In this document: positions 32,925-44,865 of the stretch, one piece after another
Position numbering within the stretch: the stretch's first letter is position 1
Layout: the number at the start of each line of letters is the position of its first letter
Origin: Przewalskia tangutica
Taxonomy: Eukaryota > Streptophyta > Magnoliopsida > Solanales > Solanaceae
Direction: 5' to 3'
Assembly (NCBI GenBank): GCA_029844215.1
Contig: CM056728.1
Location: 6,722,001-6,786,000, forward strand
Length of the DNA: 64,000 nucleotides
Notes under the pieces: model-generated
Seen by the model: only the letters and a program-made list of their open reading frames with translations
Databases searched by the model: none
What the model was told of the DNA's origin: nothing
Made by a program: the position numbers and the translations under genes

Positions 32925-35900
32925 ATGGCTCTATCCACAGCCCGAAGCATTAACCATATCCTCAAGCCTTTATCGGAGGCCGTGTGCGCCACGCGCCGCC
33001 TATCATCGGACTCCACAGCCACAATCACCCTTGAGACAAGTCTCCCTTTCACCGGCCACAACATCGATACTCCTTCCCGTTCCGTCGATACAAGCCCTAA
33101 GGAACTCATGACTTTCTTCAATAACATGGCGGAGATGCGTCGTATGGAGATCGCTGCCGATTCTCTCTACAAAGCTAAACTCATTCGCGGATTTTGCCAT
33201 CTCTACGACGGACAAGAAGCCGTCGCTGTTGGTATTATTAAAATTTACTTTGCTTCTACTTTAGTAGAATATTTACTTTCGTTTTTAATCTAGGAATATT
33301 CGAGAATACATTAATTACAGAATACTCCCTCCTTACACCTTACTTGTCACATTTCGCTTTTCGAGATTTAATTTGACTAATCTTCATTAGTTCAATATTT
33401 TAAAATAGAAATTTGGATGAAAAATACTATAAGTTGCAATTCTTGTCATATTAATATGATGAAAAAATACATTTTAAAATGTTTATCAAAATTAATTTGA
33501 CTCTCGAGAAGCGAAATGTGACAAGTTAAAATGAATGGAGGGAGTATTTAATGAATCAATGCAATGAGTTTTGTTCATTCTCAGTTTGATCTTCTCTCCC
33601 TTTTATTCGATTCCATAACAGGTATGGAAGCAGCAATTACGAGAAAGGACTGTATCATTACAGCTTATAGAGATCATTGCATTTTCCTCGGCCGTGGTGG
33701 AAATTTAGTGGAGTCGTTTGCAGAGCTTATGGGAAGGAAAGATGGTATTGTTGGTGCTCAGGTTCCATTAGGGATTGGATTGGCATTTGCACAGAAGTAT
33801 TCCAAAGAGGAGTATGTGACTTTTGCCATGTATGGTGATGGTGCCGCTAATCAAGGACAGTTGTTTGAGGCTTTGAATATGGCTGCATTGTGGGATCTTC
33901 CTGCAATTATAGTGTGCGAGAATAACTACGGTAAGAAACTGAACTCTCTTTCAATTGGTAGTAATACTTAAAAGAGTCCTTTTTTGAAATTCCTTTAAGT
34001 AGCAATACACATTTGATTGATAAGTAGACTTGTTTCCATAAGTTTTTGCATTCATTATTCAAAATTGTGTTATTCTCTATGTTGCAAGTCTTCAGAATGT
34101 TCTTTTGTAAATGTATTTGTTTTTTCTGTAATATTCTGATGAGTTTTCTGAACTAACCACTTATGAATTATAGACTACAATTGGCATTTGATACTGAAAA
34201 ATAAGATTCATTTCCTTCTTTGTTAAGTATGTAATGCGGTGTCACTTCAAATGCTGTTTTGCTGATGCAGATGGAATGGGGACAGCAGAATGGAGGGCTG
34301 CAAAGAGTCCAGCTTATTACAAGAGAGGAGATTATGTTCCTGGTCTGAAGGTACGGTGAATCATAATTTGCAACTTCCTTTTTTTTATTGGTAATGTGCA
34401 TCTCCTTTTTGTTGACGCGTACAGAGAGTAGTGAGATTATCTAGATTTGTTTTCTCTTTATTTTTGGAAGCTGATTGTTAGGTGAATGTGCTAGTAATAC
34501 TCAAGTAAACATTTCTTATTAAATCTAGAATAAACTAAAACCGAGTTTATGGCCAGATACACCCCTTAAGTATGCACACAAGTTAGAGTGTTTCCTTAAA
34601 AATATCCATGTCAACAAAATACATCCTTATTGTTTTCCAATTAACAACTTTCATCCTTATTGCTTTCCGAAATTATTCAAAGTTGGAAAACTAAGGGAAC
34701 TCAAATTTCAGGTGACTTGCACCAGTCTCAATCAGGCTGGGAATCGAATGAAACTCGTTTTGACATCCTTTCACCACCAAAATCTCTTTTTGAAGCCACA
34801 CTTGTCAACTATCTTGCATAGTCAAGACCACATATTAAAGTTTTAATCTTTTCAAATTTTTACTTATAGAGGAGAAAATCCAGGCAGTTTCTACATCAAA
34901 GAGATCTTTCCCATAAGTAGACATTCTTTCACTTTCTTCTCCTTGTTCTTCTCAACAACGGTGTTTGCTAATGTGACCTTAACTAAATAACAGTTGGATC
35001 AATCAGGAAAGTGAGAGAAGTACAAGGGAAGGCAGAATGGAATGTAGTTGTCGTAAATAATGGTGATAGTTTTATGAAAAACTTGTTCTTGCCTCTGCAT
35101 TGGTTTCAGACGACGGAACCAGTGGATCTATCAATTTTCAAGCCAGTAGGAGACAACAAATGTAGTGTCAATAATGGCAGTTCCATACTAATGCTTGGAA
35201 TCCTCCATCTTTGCCGAGGAATTTCTGTTGTAACTTTAAACTTTCTGTTGATAATAAAAAAAGATGCGGTATTTTTTTTTGCTTTGGTTCTTTCCATAGA
35301 AAAGATGTGGATATATTGATGTTTTCTGACTCTTGTGTTCCTTTTTATGTTAAACAGGTAGATGGTATGGATGTCTTTGCCGTTAAACAAGCATGCAAAT
35401 TTGCTAACGAACACGCCCTCAAGAATGGACCAATTGTAAGCACATTTCATGCCTTTTTTACTTTTGTCCCTTTCTCCTTTTTGTAAGGCACATATCATGC
35501 CCTGTCTTTATCAAATTAATAAAAAATAATTAGACTTTATCAAAAAATATCATGCCTCGTTCCAGATTAATTTTCAGTTTTGATTGGCAGTTGTTCTTTT
35601 TGTTATGTAATTTCTTATTTGTACATGCCTTGTATGCTGTAGAAAACATAATGTTTTAGATGCTGCATGCCGTTATGTACTCTAATAATTTCATAGAAGC
35701 TGTTAAAAAGAACTAGTGAGCTTTTCCCCAAGTCATATTGACAGAAGGAAAGAAAAGGAGAAGAAATAAAAAAGTGATACTAAAATGAAATTGCAACTGT
35801 TGTTACTACTATCTTTTGCCCAAGAAAATATAGTTTATTGTTGTGGCAGTAATATTTTATATTTTTTATATTAGGTTTAACCCTTGTGTTTCGAGGTCAG

Positions 35901-38900
35901 AGAGCCCTTTTGGAAGCACAAACTTCATGGTTTATTTATTTATTCAGGATAAAGAGAACTCATGAGCCCTTTAATAAGTGTCAATGAAGCCTGGTTTTTA
36001 CCAAGCTGTCTATGACATTTTGATGTTAAACTTGAGTAACCTCAACGACCTTCAGTTAAGAATCCATGAAGAACTGTCACAATCTGAAAGGCAAAAAATT
36101 CCCAAGAAAATCTAAAAGGCAAAAAAGACATTTTGCATAGTTTATACTGATTTGGGAGTGCCAACATTTCCATCCAAGGATGTAAACCTTTTTTTCGTAA
36201 GATGAACTGGTAAAAGGGTAGACAGGCCCCAGATTTCTAGGAAAACTTAGTCTGTTCATCCCCCCACTCGCTGGAGCCGTAGACTCCTCCCTTAACCTTA
36301 AGGTTTTCTTTCTCGTCATCTTTCTTTTCAATTTGACCTATCTCCAAATCATTTCCCTTTCTTTCTCCGTCTAATTCAAATTCAAAGCAAAAGAGTCACC
36401 ACTTTGGCACAGTAGGACTTCGCCCGAAAGCTTTGATTGAAGGGTCTCCTCTTTCTTTTTCACAGCTGCGCCACTTCAAAAGTCAAAAGAGAGGATTTTT
36501 CACTCTCTCTATCTATAGATAGAGGAGGGTTTCTTATATATATATCTTTCTATCAGCCTGAAATCCGAACTGTGGACGGGTTTTTTGAAGTTAGCTCACC
36601 CTAGCAGTGGAGTTGAATCAGAAAGCAAGACAGAATAGGCTCTTACTGCTCTAGAAAGAACCTGCACTGTTATAATGCTAGCGCTACCTAACTCTTGCAT
36701 ATTCAGCCTGTGGCACCAAAAACCGCGGGTTCAACGGGGTAAATACATTCAAAAGGGAGACATTTTAGCCCATGAGTGAAACAAAAGCAGAAGCGATCCT
36801 TCTATTGTAGAAGGTTCGCTGAGTTACTGGAGTTATTGGTTACAACGACCAGATTATAAACTGATTCAACTATATTACACAGCTAGAACTGCTGCACTTA
36901 ATCAAATTCTCTGGCCAACTTATTTTCTTATGCTATCATGAGATGTCTGCTGACTTGTTGTCCAGATTAAAAAGAAAAAAGAAAATAAGGTTTTTAATAA
37001 AGTTATACCTTGTCTCATATAGGGAGCATGAACTTAGCCATAATCAACATTGGTTAGATGTGTGATTCCTAAACACTTATTTTGCATCCTTAATAAATTC
37101 CTTGAACTAATTATTAAGATCAGTTCATTACGATAACCTGCTTAGTCAAGTATTTCTCTGCCATTGAAATTAGAAGGATGCATGGTGAAAATGCATAGCA
37201 GTTGGATAATGTCAATGAATGCCTGTTAAGAAAAAGGCTTAATTAGTGGAAATATATGATGACCTCTGTTCTACTTGGGTCTCTTTATGAACTTTTACTT
37301 GACTAGAACAGATCACATTAGCACTTACTTTCTAGCGCTGGTGGTTTGTTCTCTAATATCTTCTTAGAATCCTTGATTGATGAAGGACTTGGATAACCAA
37401 AATGCAACATTTAAATGTTAGTTGAGTGCTCTCTGGGTGAAGGGCTTACTTGTGAATTTTGGAAAAATTAGATGGAACGACAAGTTCAGTGAGGAGTCAT
37501 ATTGATTTGGTTAATAGAATTCGCAAGCTCATCACAATGAATTTTTCTACATAAGACAGTTTCAGGAATTAGTAATTGGTAGCAATTACGTTAACACTTC
37601 TTATTACTGTACCTTCTTTACTGTGTCACATATGATGAGCATTAATGTTTTGGGCTAAATGTTTTTAGTTGATTAGTCATTTTTGGGTTGCACACGTTTT
37701 TTATTTTCTCTTTGTTTTCAATAACAAGGAGGTTGTAAAAACACAGTTTGAAAAATCGTTAGCATAATAAATGAAACACAGGCTAGACCTAGGACATGAT
37801 ATGAGAACCAAAGGGTCCACATGTCTATTTTCCTTGTACAATGACTGTATTTTGATAACCTATGTGCCACAGTATTGGCTATCCAGCTGATAGAAATTGC
37901 ACGAAGTAGTGGAGTATCCTTGATACCTTGCACTAGTGGAGCTATATTGCTTTGGGATCTTGAGCTAATTGTTTTGGGGGCTGAATCATGTAATTTGTTT
38001 GCCAAATTTGACGCAGTTATATTCACACATTAGTATTCTTTTCTTTTACTTCATTTTAGTATATTATAACATTTTAATGTTCTTTAAATTTGGTTCAGAT
38101 TCTTGAAATGGACACCTATAGGTACCATGGTCAATCTATGTCTGATCTTGGAAGCACCTACCGCACTCGTGATGAGATTAGTGGTGTTAGACAGGTCAAT
38201 ACATTCTAGAGTTTCTAATACATCTAAACCCGTGAATGCTGCATAGAACATTTTAATAAAATTATTATTAATTTACAGGAACGTGACCCTATTGAAAGAA
38301 TCAGGAAACTCATATTAGCCCATGATATAGCCACTGAGAAGGAGCTGAAGGTAAATACTACTTTCTAAAGCTTATATCCAGGGAGACTATGTTTAATTTG
38401 GCGTCGATCTTGAAAGGACTTTCTCAACTCTTTTGTCGGTTTTTGTTCCTTCTCTCCAGGAGATTGAGAAAGAAAAGAGAAAAATTGTAGATGAAGCCAT
38501 TGCTAAAGCAAAGGTGAGGGCGGTGCTTTTATCTTCTATTCTTTAGTGATTTTAATTAACTGCTTTTTTTAGCTGATTAGTAACTGCTTATACTGTATTC
38601 CAGGAGAGCCCCATGCCTGACCTTTCTGAGCTATTTACCAATGTATATGTGAAAGGATTTGGAGTTGAGGTATGCATTTGTTCTAATTCATCAGTTCATC
38701 TCTTTAGGAGTATTATTTAATGAAGACTGTATCATCTAGAAATTAAGTTATAATTGCAAATTTTCATTAGACATTATATAAGCACTTAAGAAATCTGCAA
38801 CTGAAGTATACCCCCCAATCTCCAAATACCAACGAGGTGGCACATTATCTCGTGAAAAATATTATGATGTGGAAATCCATCCTTGAAATAACCTTCAGTA

Positions 38901-41900
38901 AATATAGTTTGTGCCTAGTATTCTGCTAAGAGCACTTTGACAAGTGATAAACACCTTTATTCACATAACCATAGTTGCCATGTGTTTTGGTATACCCTGT
39001 TCTTTTAGTTGTCATCGTGTTGTGCCTCTTTTATAGTTGTTTAAACAAGTAGCTAGGGTGACTGCGAGTCTCACTCTGACACAATCTTCTCTTTTATAAG
39101 AGTGGCCCATGGAGTAAGTTGACAGGTTTGATGATATATTCCGATGATTGAATATAGAGGAGACCTTGGTAAAAACTGTTGATTTCTTTTTTTCTGATTT
39201 CCCTGGACCAAGGAAGAATTACTTTGCAAGCTTTATGGAGACCAGCTCAGACAAAGGGATTAGTTTTTGTGTCAATAGTGGTATTTGTCATTACTGTCCA
39301 TTTGACAGTACATATATTGAGAAGGGTTCTCTTGGTAACCAGAGTAGCATGCTCGGCTCGAAATTTAATCACTGGTCCTTGCCTGGTATTCTACCTAGTA
39401 GTATTTTACTGAGAGTCCGAGAATACTTTCACTAGTGATAAAAACATTTATTCATATAGATATTCATAGTCACCATGTGCTAAAGTACCATGTTCTTGTG
39501 AAATTGTCATTATGTTGTGCCTTTTTTGTAATTGTATGCAAAAGAGCTACAGTGACTGGGAGTTTGACATGATTTTCTCTTTTATAAGAGTGTCCGATAG
39601 AGTTAAGTTGACGGGTTTGATGCTGTAATCTGACCATTGAATGTAGAGGCATCATTCTGTTGTGCCTCTTTGTAATTGTTTACAAAAGGAGCTAACAATA
39701 AAAAAAATGATATACAAAAGGAGCTATGTTGACTGGGAGTTTGACATGATTTTCTCTTTTATAAGAGGCCTATGGAGTTAAGTTGACGGGTTTGACGCTG
39801 TAATCTGAACCTCTGATTTTTTTTTTTAAAATTTCCCCAACAAGGAAGAACTACTTCGAGCTTTATGGAGACTATCCCATTTTCAGTTCTTCTGTTAATT
39901 GTTGTCATTGGCCTTAAATTCCAGATGACAATACATTGGGAAGGAACTAGGGGAGGTGATTAGACAGGACATGACACCGCTTCAACGAGGACATGACATT
40001 AGATAGAAAGATATGGAGGTCGATGATTGGGGTAGAAGGTTAGTAAGTAGCTAAGTGTTGTCGCATTCTGAGTGGGAGAGGGGGCTACTCTCCTCTCCTC
40101 CTTTACTTTTAATAGTAGTATTCAATCATCACGTAGTTTCTTATTCATTGATGTGCATTACGATCTTCTTGCAATTTTTTTTCTTACAATCCTGCGCCAA
40201 TTACTTTTCTTTGAGCCGAGGGTCTACCAAAAACAACACCTCTACCTCAGAAAGGGGCAGGGGTAAGGTCTGCGTACATCCTACCCTCCCCTCCCCAGAC
40301 TTCACTTGTGGGATCATACTGGGTTTGTTGTTGTTGTTGTGTTGTTTCTATAGTGTGATAGAGTCAATAGGAATGTGGTGTTTCTATAGTGATAAGAGTC
40401 AGTAGGAATGTGGTGGGGTTATTCTCATTGCTTTCCTTTTGTTGGGTAAAATGTTGTGTTTGTGGAACATGCTGAGACAGAAGAAAAATTACAAACTATT
40501 GGGACTGCTATTCTAAGTCTTATGAAAAGGAAGACATAGGGGATGCTTCAAACTTGAAGCTCTCTCTATGTTTTTGTGGATTAACCATCTTAGTTGAGAG
40601 TATCAATGAAAATATGTTGTTCTTAGCTTTTTCAATGTTTATGAATCTTTTTGATGTTTCAGTTGTAATGTTATCTGTGTATAGTTAGATGGATGCAGAT
40701 AGGACAATGCTCAGTTAAACAGGTGCCAAATAGATTTTGTTCTTGAACAGCAAAAGAGATATTTGGGGTTTTGTCAAGGGTTTTTTGCACAGTGGATCCG
40801 AATCAGATCATGTGGCTGGAGCCCTCCATTACTCTCTTTTCACTAGATAGTAGATATGGTGGTTGTTGCTTTGAACTGACTTTCATTATTACTTACAAAA
40901 GCAGACGAGAGAATGTGATAGTAATATTTTATCTAATGAGAGAAGTGTAAGGAAAATGTGGTCCAGGGTTATCTAATAATTAAATCACAGGGGCCTTCTT
41001 TTTTAACTAATAGACGGCGTCTGAACTATTTGCTGAGAGAATTCTCCCTCCCAGCTACGTAAATAGCAGCTGGTTTCTTCTACTATGCTTCTTTTGGATA
41101 ATCTAAGATGTTGGCCTAGTGTTCTGTAATTCCTTAACCGTAGTGATTGCAGTAGCTTGTGTTGCACGATCCCTTAACTGTCAAGTGTTCTTTTTTTGGT
41201 TGATTTTTGTTGTATTTCCTTAGAATGTATTGGAAGTATTTGTATGATATCTCTGATCTCACTGATTTTTTTAGGGAGTTTACAATAATATCACTTGAAA
41301 CAATACAACTATACAAATAGTGAATGGAAGAACAACCTACAACCGAAATGTTTCGTTAAGGAGCAATTCTATTATGTGTGAAATACTCTAGGTTTAGAAT
41401 TTTTAGATGGTTTCAATTGATCAATGTGTTCTTTTCAGGCCTGTGGAGCAGATAGGAAAGAAGTCAGAGCTACAACAACAACATACACAGTGAAATCCCA
41501 CAATACGGTGCCCGGGGAGGATAGAGTGTACAAAGACCTTACCCCTAACTTGGGAGGTAGAGATAGACCCTCGGCTCAGATAACTAACAATACTGTTGAG
41601 GTAAATTCGTATTGGGTCACTGAAATGCTTAACAGTTTAAGGGAAGAGCCTAATGATGCTTTATCATTTTTTCGTCAATTGAAAGAAAGTGGATTTAAAC
41701 ATGATATTCAGACTTATATGGCTATGATTAGGACGTTTTGTTATTGGGGTATGGATATGAAGTTGGATTCTTTATTCTTGGAGGTTATAAACTCCAAAAA
41801 GGAGTGTTTGGGTTTTGAAGTTAATAATTTGTTTGAGGAATTGGTGGAGGTTGAATCTTTGAGGACCCAATTCGTTCGCTTTAGACGCATCGTTAAGGCT

Positions 41901-42275
41901 TATGCTAGTTTAAGGATGTTTGATGAAGCTATTGATATTTTGTTTCAGACAAAAAGGTTTGGCTTTGGATTGAGTGTGTTGTCATGTAATTATCTCATGA
42001 ATCGTCTTGTTGAGTGTGGGAAAGTGGATATGACCGTGGCGGTTTATAAACAGTTGAAGAGGATTTCGGTGATTCCGAATGTGTATACTTATGGAATTGT
42101 GATCAAGGCGTTATGTAGAAAAGGCAATTTAGAAGAAGCACTTGGTATATTTGAGGAGATGGAGAAAGTCGGTGAAACTCCTAATGAGTTTACTTATTCG
42201 ACGTACATTGAAGGGCTTTGCTCGAATGGTAGATCGGTCGTGGCTTATGAGTTCTTTGCGGCGTGGAAAGGGTAA
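32925..42275 (+). CDS. Pyruvate dehydrogenase E1-alpha gene fused in frame to a PPR sequence
   Basis: Exons: 32925-33231, 33622-33930, 34271-34350, 35358-35435, 38099-38194, 38279-38350, 38460-38513, 38604-38669, 41439-42275, all GT-AG and phase-compatible. The first eight give 354 codons of the alpha subunit of the mitochondrial pyruvate dehydrogenase complex, which decarboxylates pyruvate with thiamine diphosphate. The N-terminus (MALSTARSINHILKPL) looks like a mitochondrial presequence. The ThDP motif 'YGDGAANQGQLFEALN' is kept. Three oddities appear. The family's block 'GKGGSMH…GFYGGHG' (about 23 residues) is absent between Gly144 and Ile145 (33746/33747). The phosphorylation loop reads YRYHGQSMSDLGSTYR, with Gln270 for the essential His and Leu for Pro. 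Exon 9 keeps 'ACGADRKEVRA' but, instead of the last few residues and stop, runs on through an RTE tail into PPR repeats, giving a predicted 632-residue fusion. Probably inactive as E1-alpha; expression unknown. Confidence 0.8.
33325..33544. mobile_element. Stowaway-like MITE in PDH intron 1
   Basis: A 220-bp element with terminal inverted repeats (CTCCCTCC…CTTGTCACATTTCGCTT at the left, the complement AAGCGAAATGTGACAAG…GGAGGGAG at the right), flanked by TA on both sides. No coding capacity. It makes up most of the intron (33232-33621). Confidence 0.85.
35436..38098 (+). other. PDH intron 4, including organellar-like stretch
   Basis: 2.66-kb intron, almost fully duplicated at 49173-51507. Bases 36400-36830 have a mitochondrial look (for example 'GGGTTCAACGGGGTAAATAC', CTTT-rich runs). 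About 300 bp of it (about 36470-36768) are missing from the second copy, where GCTGC joins directly to CCATGAGTG. No gene seen inside. Confidence 0.6.
38670..41438 (+). other. PDH intron 8 with degenerate repeats and a LINE tail
   Basis: 2.77-kb intron. Bases 39060-39830 hold three degenerate copies of a segment of about 100-300 bp built around 'CTTTTATAAGAG…AGTTAAGTTGACGGGTTTGA' (about 39090, 39583, 39757). A 5'-truncated RTE tail follows at 39935-40345. Directly after it, a segment of about 35 bp (TTTCTATAGTG…AGAGTCA.TAGGAATGTGG) is repeated in tandem (40346-40412). Open frames in it are not supported as genes. Confidence 0.65.
39935..40345 (+). mobile_element. 5'-truncated RTE LINE tail in PDH intron 8
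   Basis: Matches the last part of the LINE at 48490-49032: 'GGGGAGGTGATTAGACAGGA', the 'GAGCCGAGGGTCT' block, 'AAGGTCTGCGTACATCCTACC' and 'CTTGTGGGATCATACTGGG', followed by (TTG)4. Plus orientation, same as the gene. Confidence 0.8.
41472..41579 (-). mobile_element. RTE/SINE tail forming the PDH-PPR junction
   Basis: Reverse of the LINE tail: starts (ACA)n and continues 'AGTGAAATCCCACAATACGG' to 'CCCTCGGCTCAG'. The same insert, with its target-site duplication TAACTAACAATA complete on both sides, is at 46073-46174 in the second PPR copy. Here the left duplication is gone and PDH exon 9 is joined at CTACA, five bases shared by the PDH end and the PPR locus. In the fusion it encodes about 36 residues. 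Confidence 0.8.
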
Positions 42276-43921
42276 ATGTACCCTTGATGTCTATCGCGCA
42301 TAATCGTAATTCGTGGGTTTGTTAATGAGAAAAAGTTGCAAGAGGCAGAAATGGCGCTGCTTGACATGGAGGAGCAAGGAATAGTCCTTGATGCGTTTTC
42401 TTATGGGGCTATAATTAATGGTTACTGCAATATGGGGAACATTTCTAAAGCTCTGTCTTTTCATGACAAGATGGAAACAAGGGGTATCAAAAGTAATTGT
42501 GTGATTGTTAGCTCAATTCTTCAGTGCTTGTGCAAAAATGGCAAGGCATGTGATGCCGTTGATCAGTTCAGTAGTTTTAAGAAGAAAGGTATTTTTCTTG
42601 ATGAGGTTGCTTATAATGGTGTAATTGATGCTTTGTGTAAACTCGGTAGGTTTAAAGAGGCTGAGAAGATGCTTGATGAGATGAAAGATAAGAGGATGAC
42701 ACCTGATGTCGTGCATTACACTACTTTAATAAATGGGTATTGCCTTCACGGAAAAGTTTTAGATGCATTGGATTTATTTAAAGAAATGAAAGAAAAAGGA
42801 TTGAAACCTGATGTTGTTACTTATAATGTGCTTGCTGGTGGATTTTCTAGAAATGGCCTTGTTAAAGAGGCACTTCACCTTTTGGACCATATGAAGGGAC
42901 AAAGGTTGACGCCTACAACTGTCACACATAATGTGATTATTGAGGGCTTATGCATTGGAGGTTATGTAGAAGAGGCTGAAATATTTTTCAGTAGTTTGGA
43001 GAATAAATCATGAAGATTATCTTTGCCATGGTGAATGGGTATTGTGAATTAGGCAACACTAAAGATGCTTATGAGCTTTTTGTTAGACTGTCAAAACAAG
43101 GTGTTTTAATCAAAAGGAAATCTCGTTTGAAGCTTTTGAGTAGCCTCTGTCTTGAAGGTGAATATGGAAAAGCGTTAAAATTGTTCGAGATAGTGTTGTC
43201 TTTAGGTGATGCCACTTGTAACATAATGTATAGCAAACTAATAGCTTTCTTATGTAGTGCTGGAGATATGAAAAGGGCCAGGTGGGTGTTTGATAATATG
43301 GTTTGGAGAGGATTAACACCTGACGTGGTCATTTATACTATGATGTTAAATGGTTATTGCAGGGTGAATAGTTTGCAGAACGCCCTTTTTCTTTTTGATG
43401 ATATGAAGAAAAGTGGCATTTCTCCTGATATTATCACTTATACAGTTATGCTTGATGGCCATTCTAAGAATCTAAAAAGAGATCGATTGTCATCAGATAC
43501 AAGGAGTATTGGGGAAAAGAGGGACCCGTCAGTTTTTTGGAGTGAAATGAAGGAGATGGAATTAACAGCTGATGTCATTTGCTACACTGTTTTGATTGAT
43601 AGTCATTGTAAATCAGACAACATTGACGATGCTATTCGGCTTTTCACTGAAATGATTGATAGAGGCTTAGAACCTGATAGTGTTACATACACAGCTCTAA
43701 TATGTGGCTATTGTAAGCAAGGACATGTTGAGAGGGCTAAAGACCTTGTGAATGAGATGTGGAGAAAGGGACTTCAACCAGATAGCTGTACCATCTCAGC
43801 ATTACATCATGGAATCATAAGGGCCAAAAAGTTGCACCTTAGGCATAGCGATAACTCAGTAAAAAATCAGAGGTATGTTCAACACATTACATTTAGTAGA
43901 GTTTGTTTACTTGATTGGTAG
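41580..43921 (+). pseudogene. P-class PPR protein gene, copy 1, broken by frameshifts
   Basis: Mitochondria-targeted P-class pentatricopeptide-repeat protein, of the type that binds organellar RNA. Repeats of 35 residues such as 'VTYNVLAGGFSRNGLVKEAL' run along nearly the whole length, about 15 or more. Three open parts: to 42275 (fused to PDH), 42336-43013, and 43010-43921. The shifts lie at about 42265-42310, where copy 2 (46855-46920) keeps the frame, and at 43005-43015. The native start and mitochondrial presequence are absent; copy 2 still has them. The layout recalls the family of Arabidopsis At2g26790, from memory. The end after 'KLHLRH' probably splices or reads into the 3' flank. Confidence 0.85.
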
Positions 43922-44068
43922 GGTGACATGTTTTCCTTTATTCATTTCCTGCAATATCCTCTTTACTCTTTTCTTTTTTGGAGATGGAGGTATATTTTTG
44001 TGCGTTTTGGTTGAATCAAGCAGTATGCAGCCTGGTTTGGCAAGGCCTAAACTGTGGATTGACAATTA

Positions 44069-44307
44069 CTCCCTCTGTCGCAATTTAGATGAGGGTGTTT
44101 AACTTGACACGGAGTTTAAGAATAAAAGGAAGACTTTTGAAATTTGTGGTCCAAAATAAACCATAGATATTTGTGTGGCTAGAAGACATTTCATTAAGGA
44201 TGAAATGATAAGTTTAAAGTTAAATTGTTACTAAATAAAGAAAGGTTTCATTCTTTTTGGGACTGACCAAAAAAGAATGAGTGTCACATAAGTTGGGACG
44301 GAGGGAG
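44069..44307. mobile_element. Stowaway-like MITE 3' of PPR copy 1
   Basis: Terminal inverted repeats CTCCCTCTGTCGCAATTTA and (complement side) ATAAGTTGGGACGGAGGGAG, flanked by TA. 239 bp. Part of it, inverted, survives at 63411-63537 in the PPR remnant. Confidence 0.8.
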
Positions 44308-44865
44308 TATCTGTTTTTGATCTTAAGACTGCAGGTTACGTAGCATTGTTTCGGTGAGGAGCAAATTGTTGCATGGTAGAGGGTCTTTGTATTTAAGTTG
44401 TGTTTCTGCATTTTCTTGTTAAACAATCACCAATTGTTGTTTTGTGCAGGTGATGCTAAATATTCATTTGAATAGTGAAGGTACAATCCCTAGGAATACT
44501 GGACAGAAAAGAGTCGGTGCTCCAGACATAACTATACAAGCAGTGCTGTCATCATGAGGCCTGAAAATCAGGTATAAGAATTCAACATATATCCTTGCAG
44601 ATGAATTCAGATGGCTAGATGGCTCTGTCCCATTTATATTTAGCGCTCTTCCAAATGTAAGAAGTTTCCTTTGTCGTTGAGTTTAGAGATTAAGGCTGCA
44701 CTTGTGTGATCGTTCATATACAAAGGCGAATTTATGTACAAAATTTGGGTCACGTGAACCCATGGTCACTCGACTAAATTCGATATATTATGTGTATAAT
44801 TCTAAAAATATATCTAATATTAACCGAAGGAACACATGGTCAAACCAGTCCGAGTGGAGCACCGG
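44308..44865. other. 3' flank of PPR copy 1
   Basis: No gene. Bases 44308-44591 are repeated inverted at 63128-63410. An in-frame short ORF at 44702-45028 runs into the hAT-like element and is not supported. Confidence 0.6.

Noticed and set aside
39148..39435. 95-codon open frame in PDH intron 8
   Set aside because: Lies in a degenerate repeat within an intron and has no homologue I can recognise.
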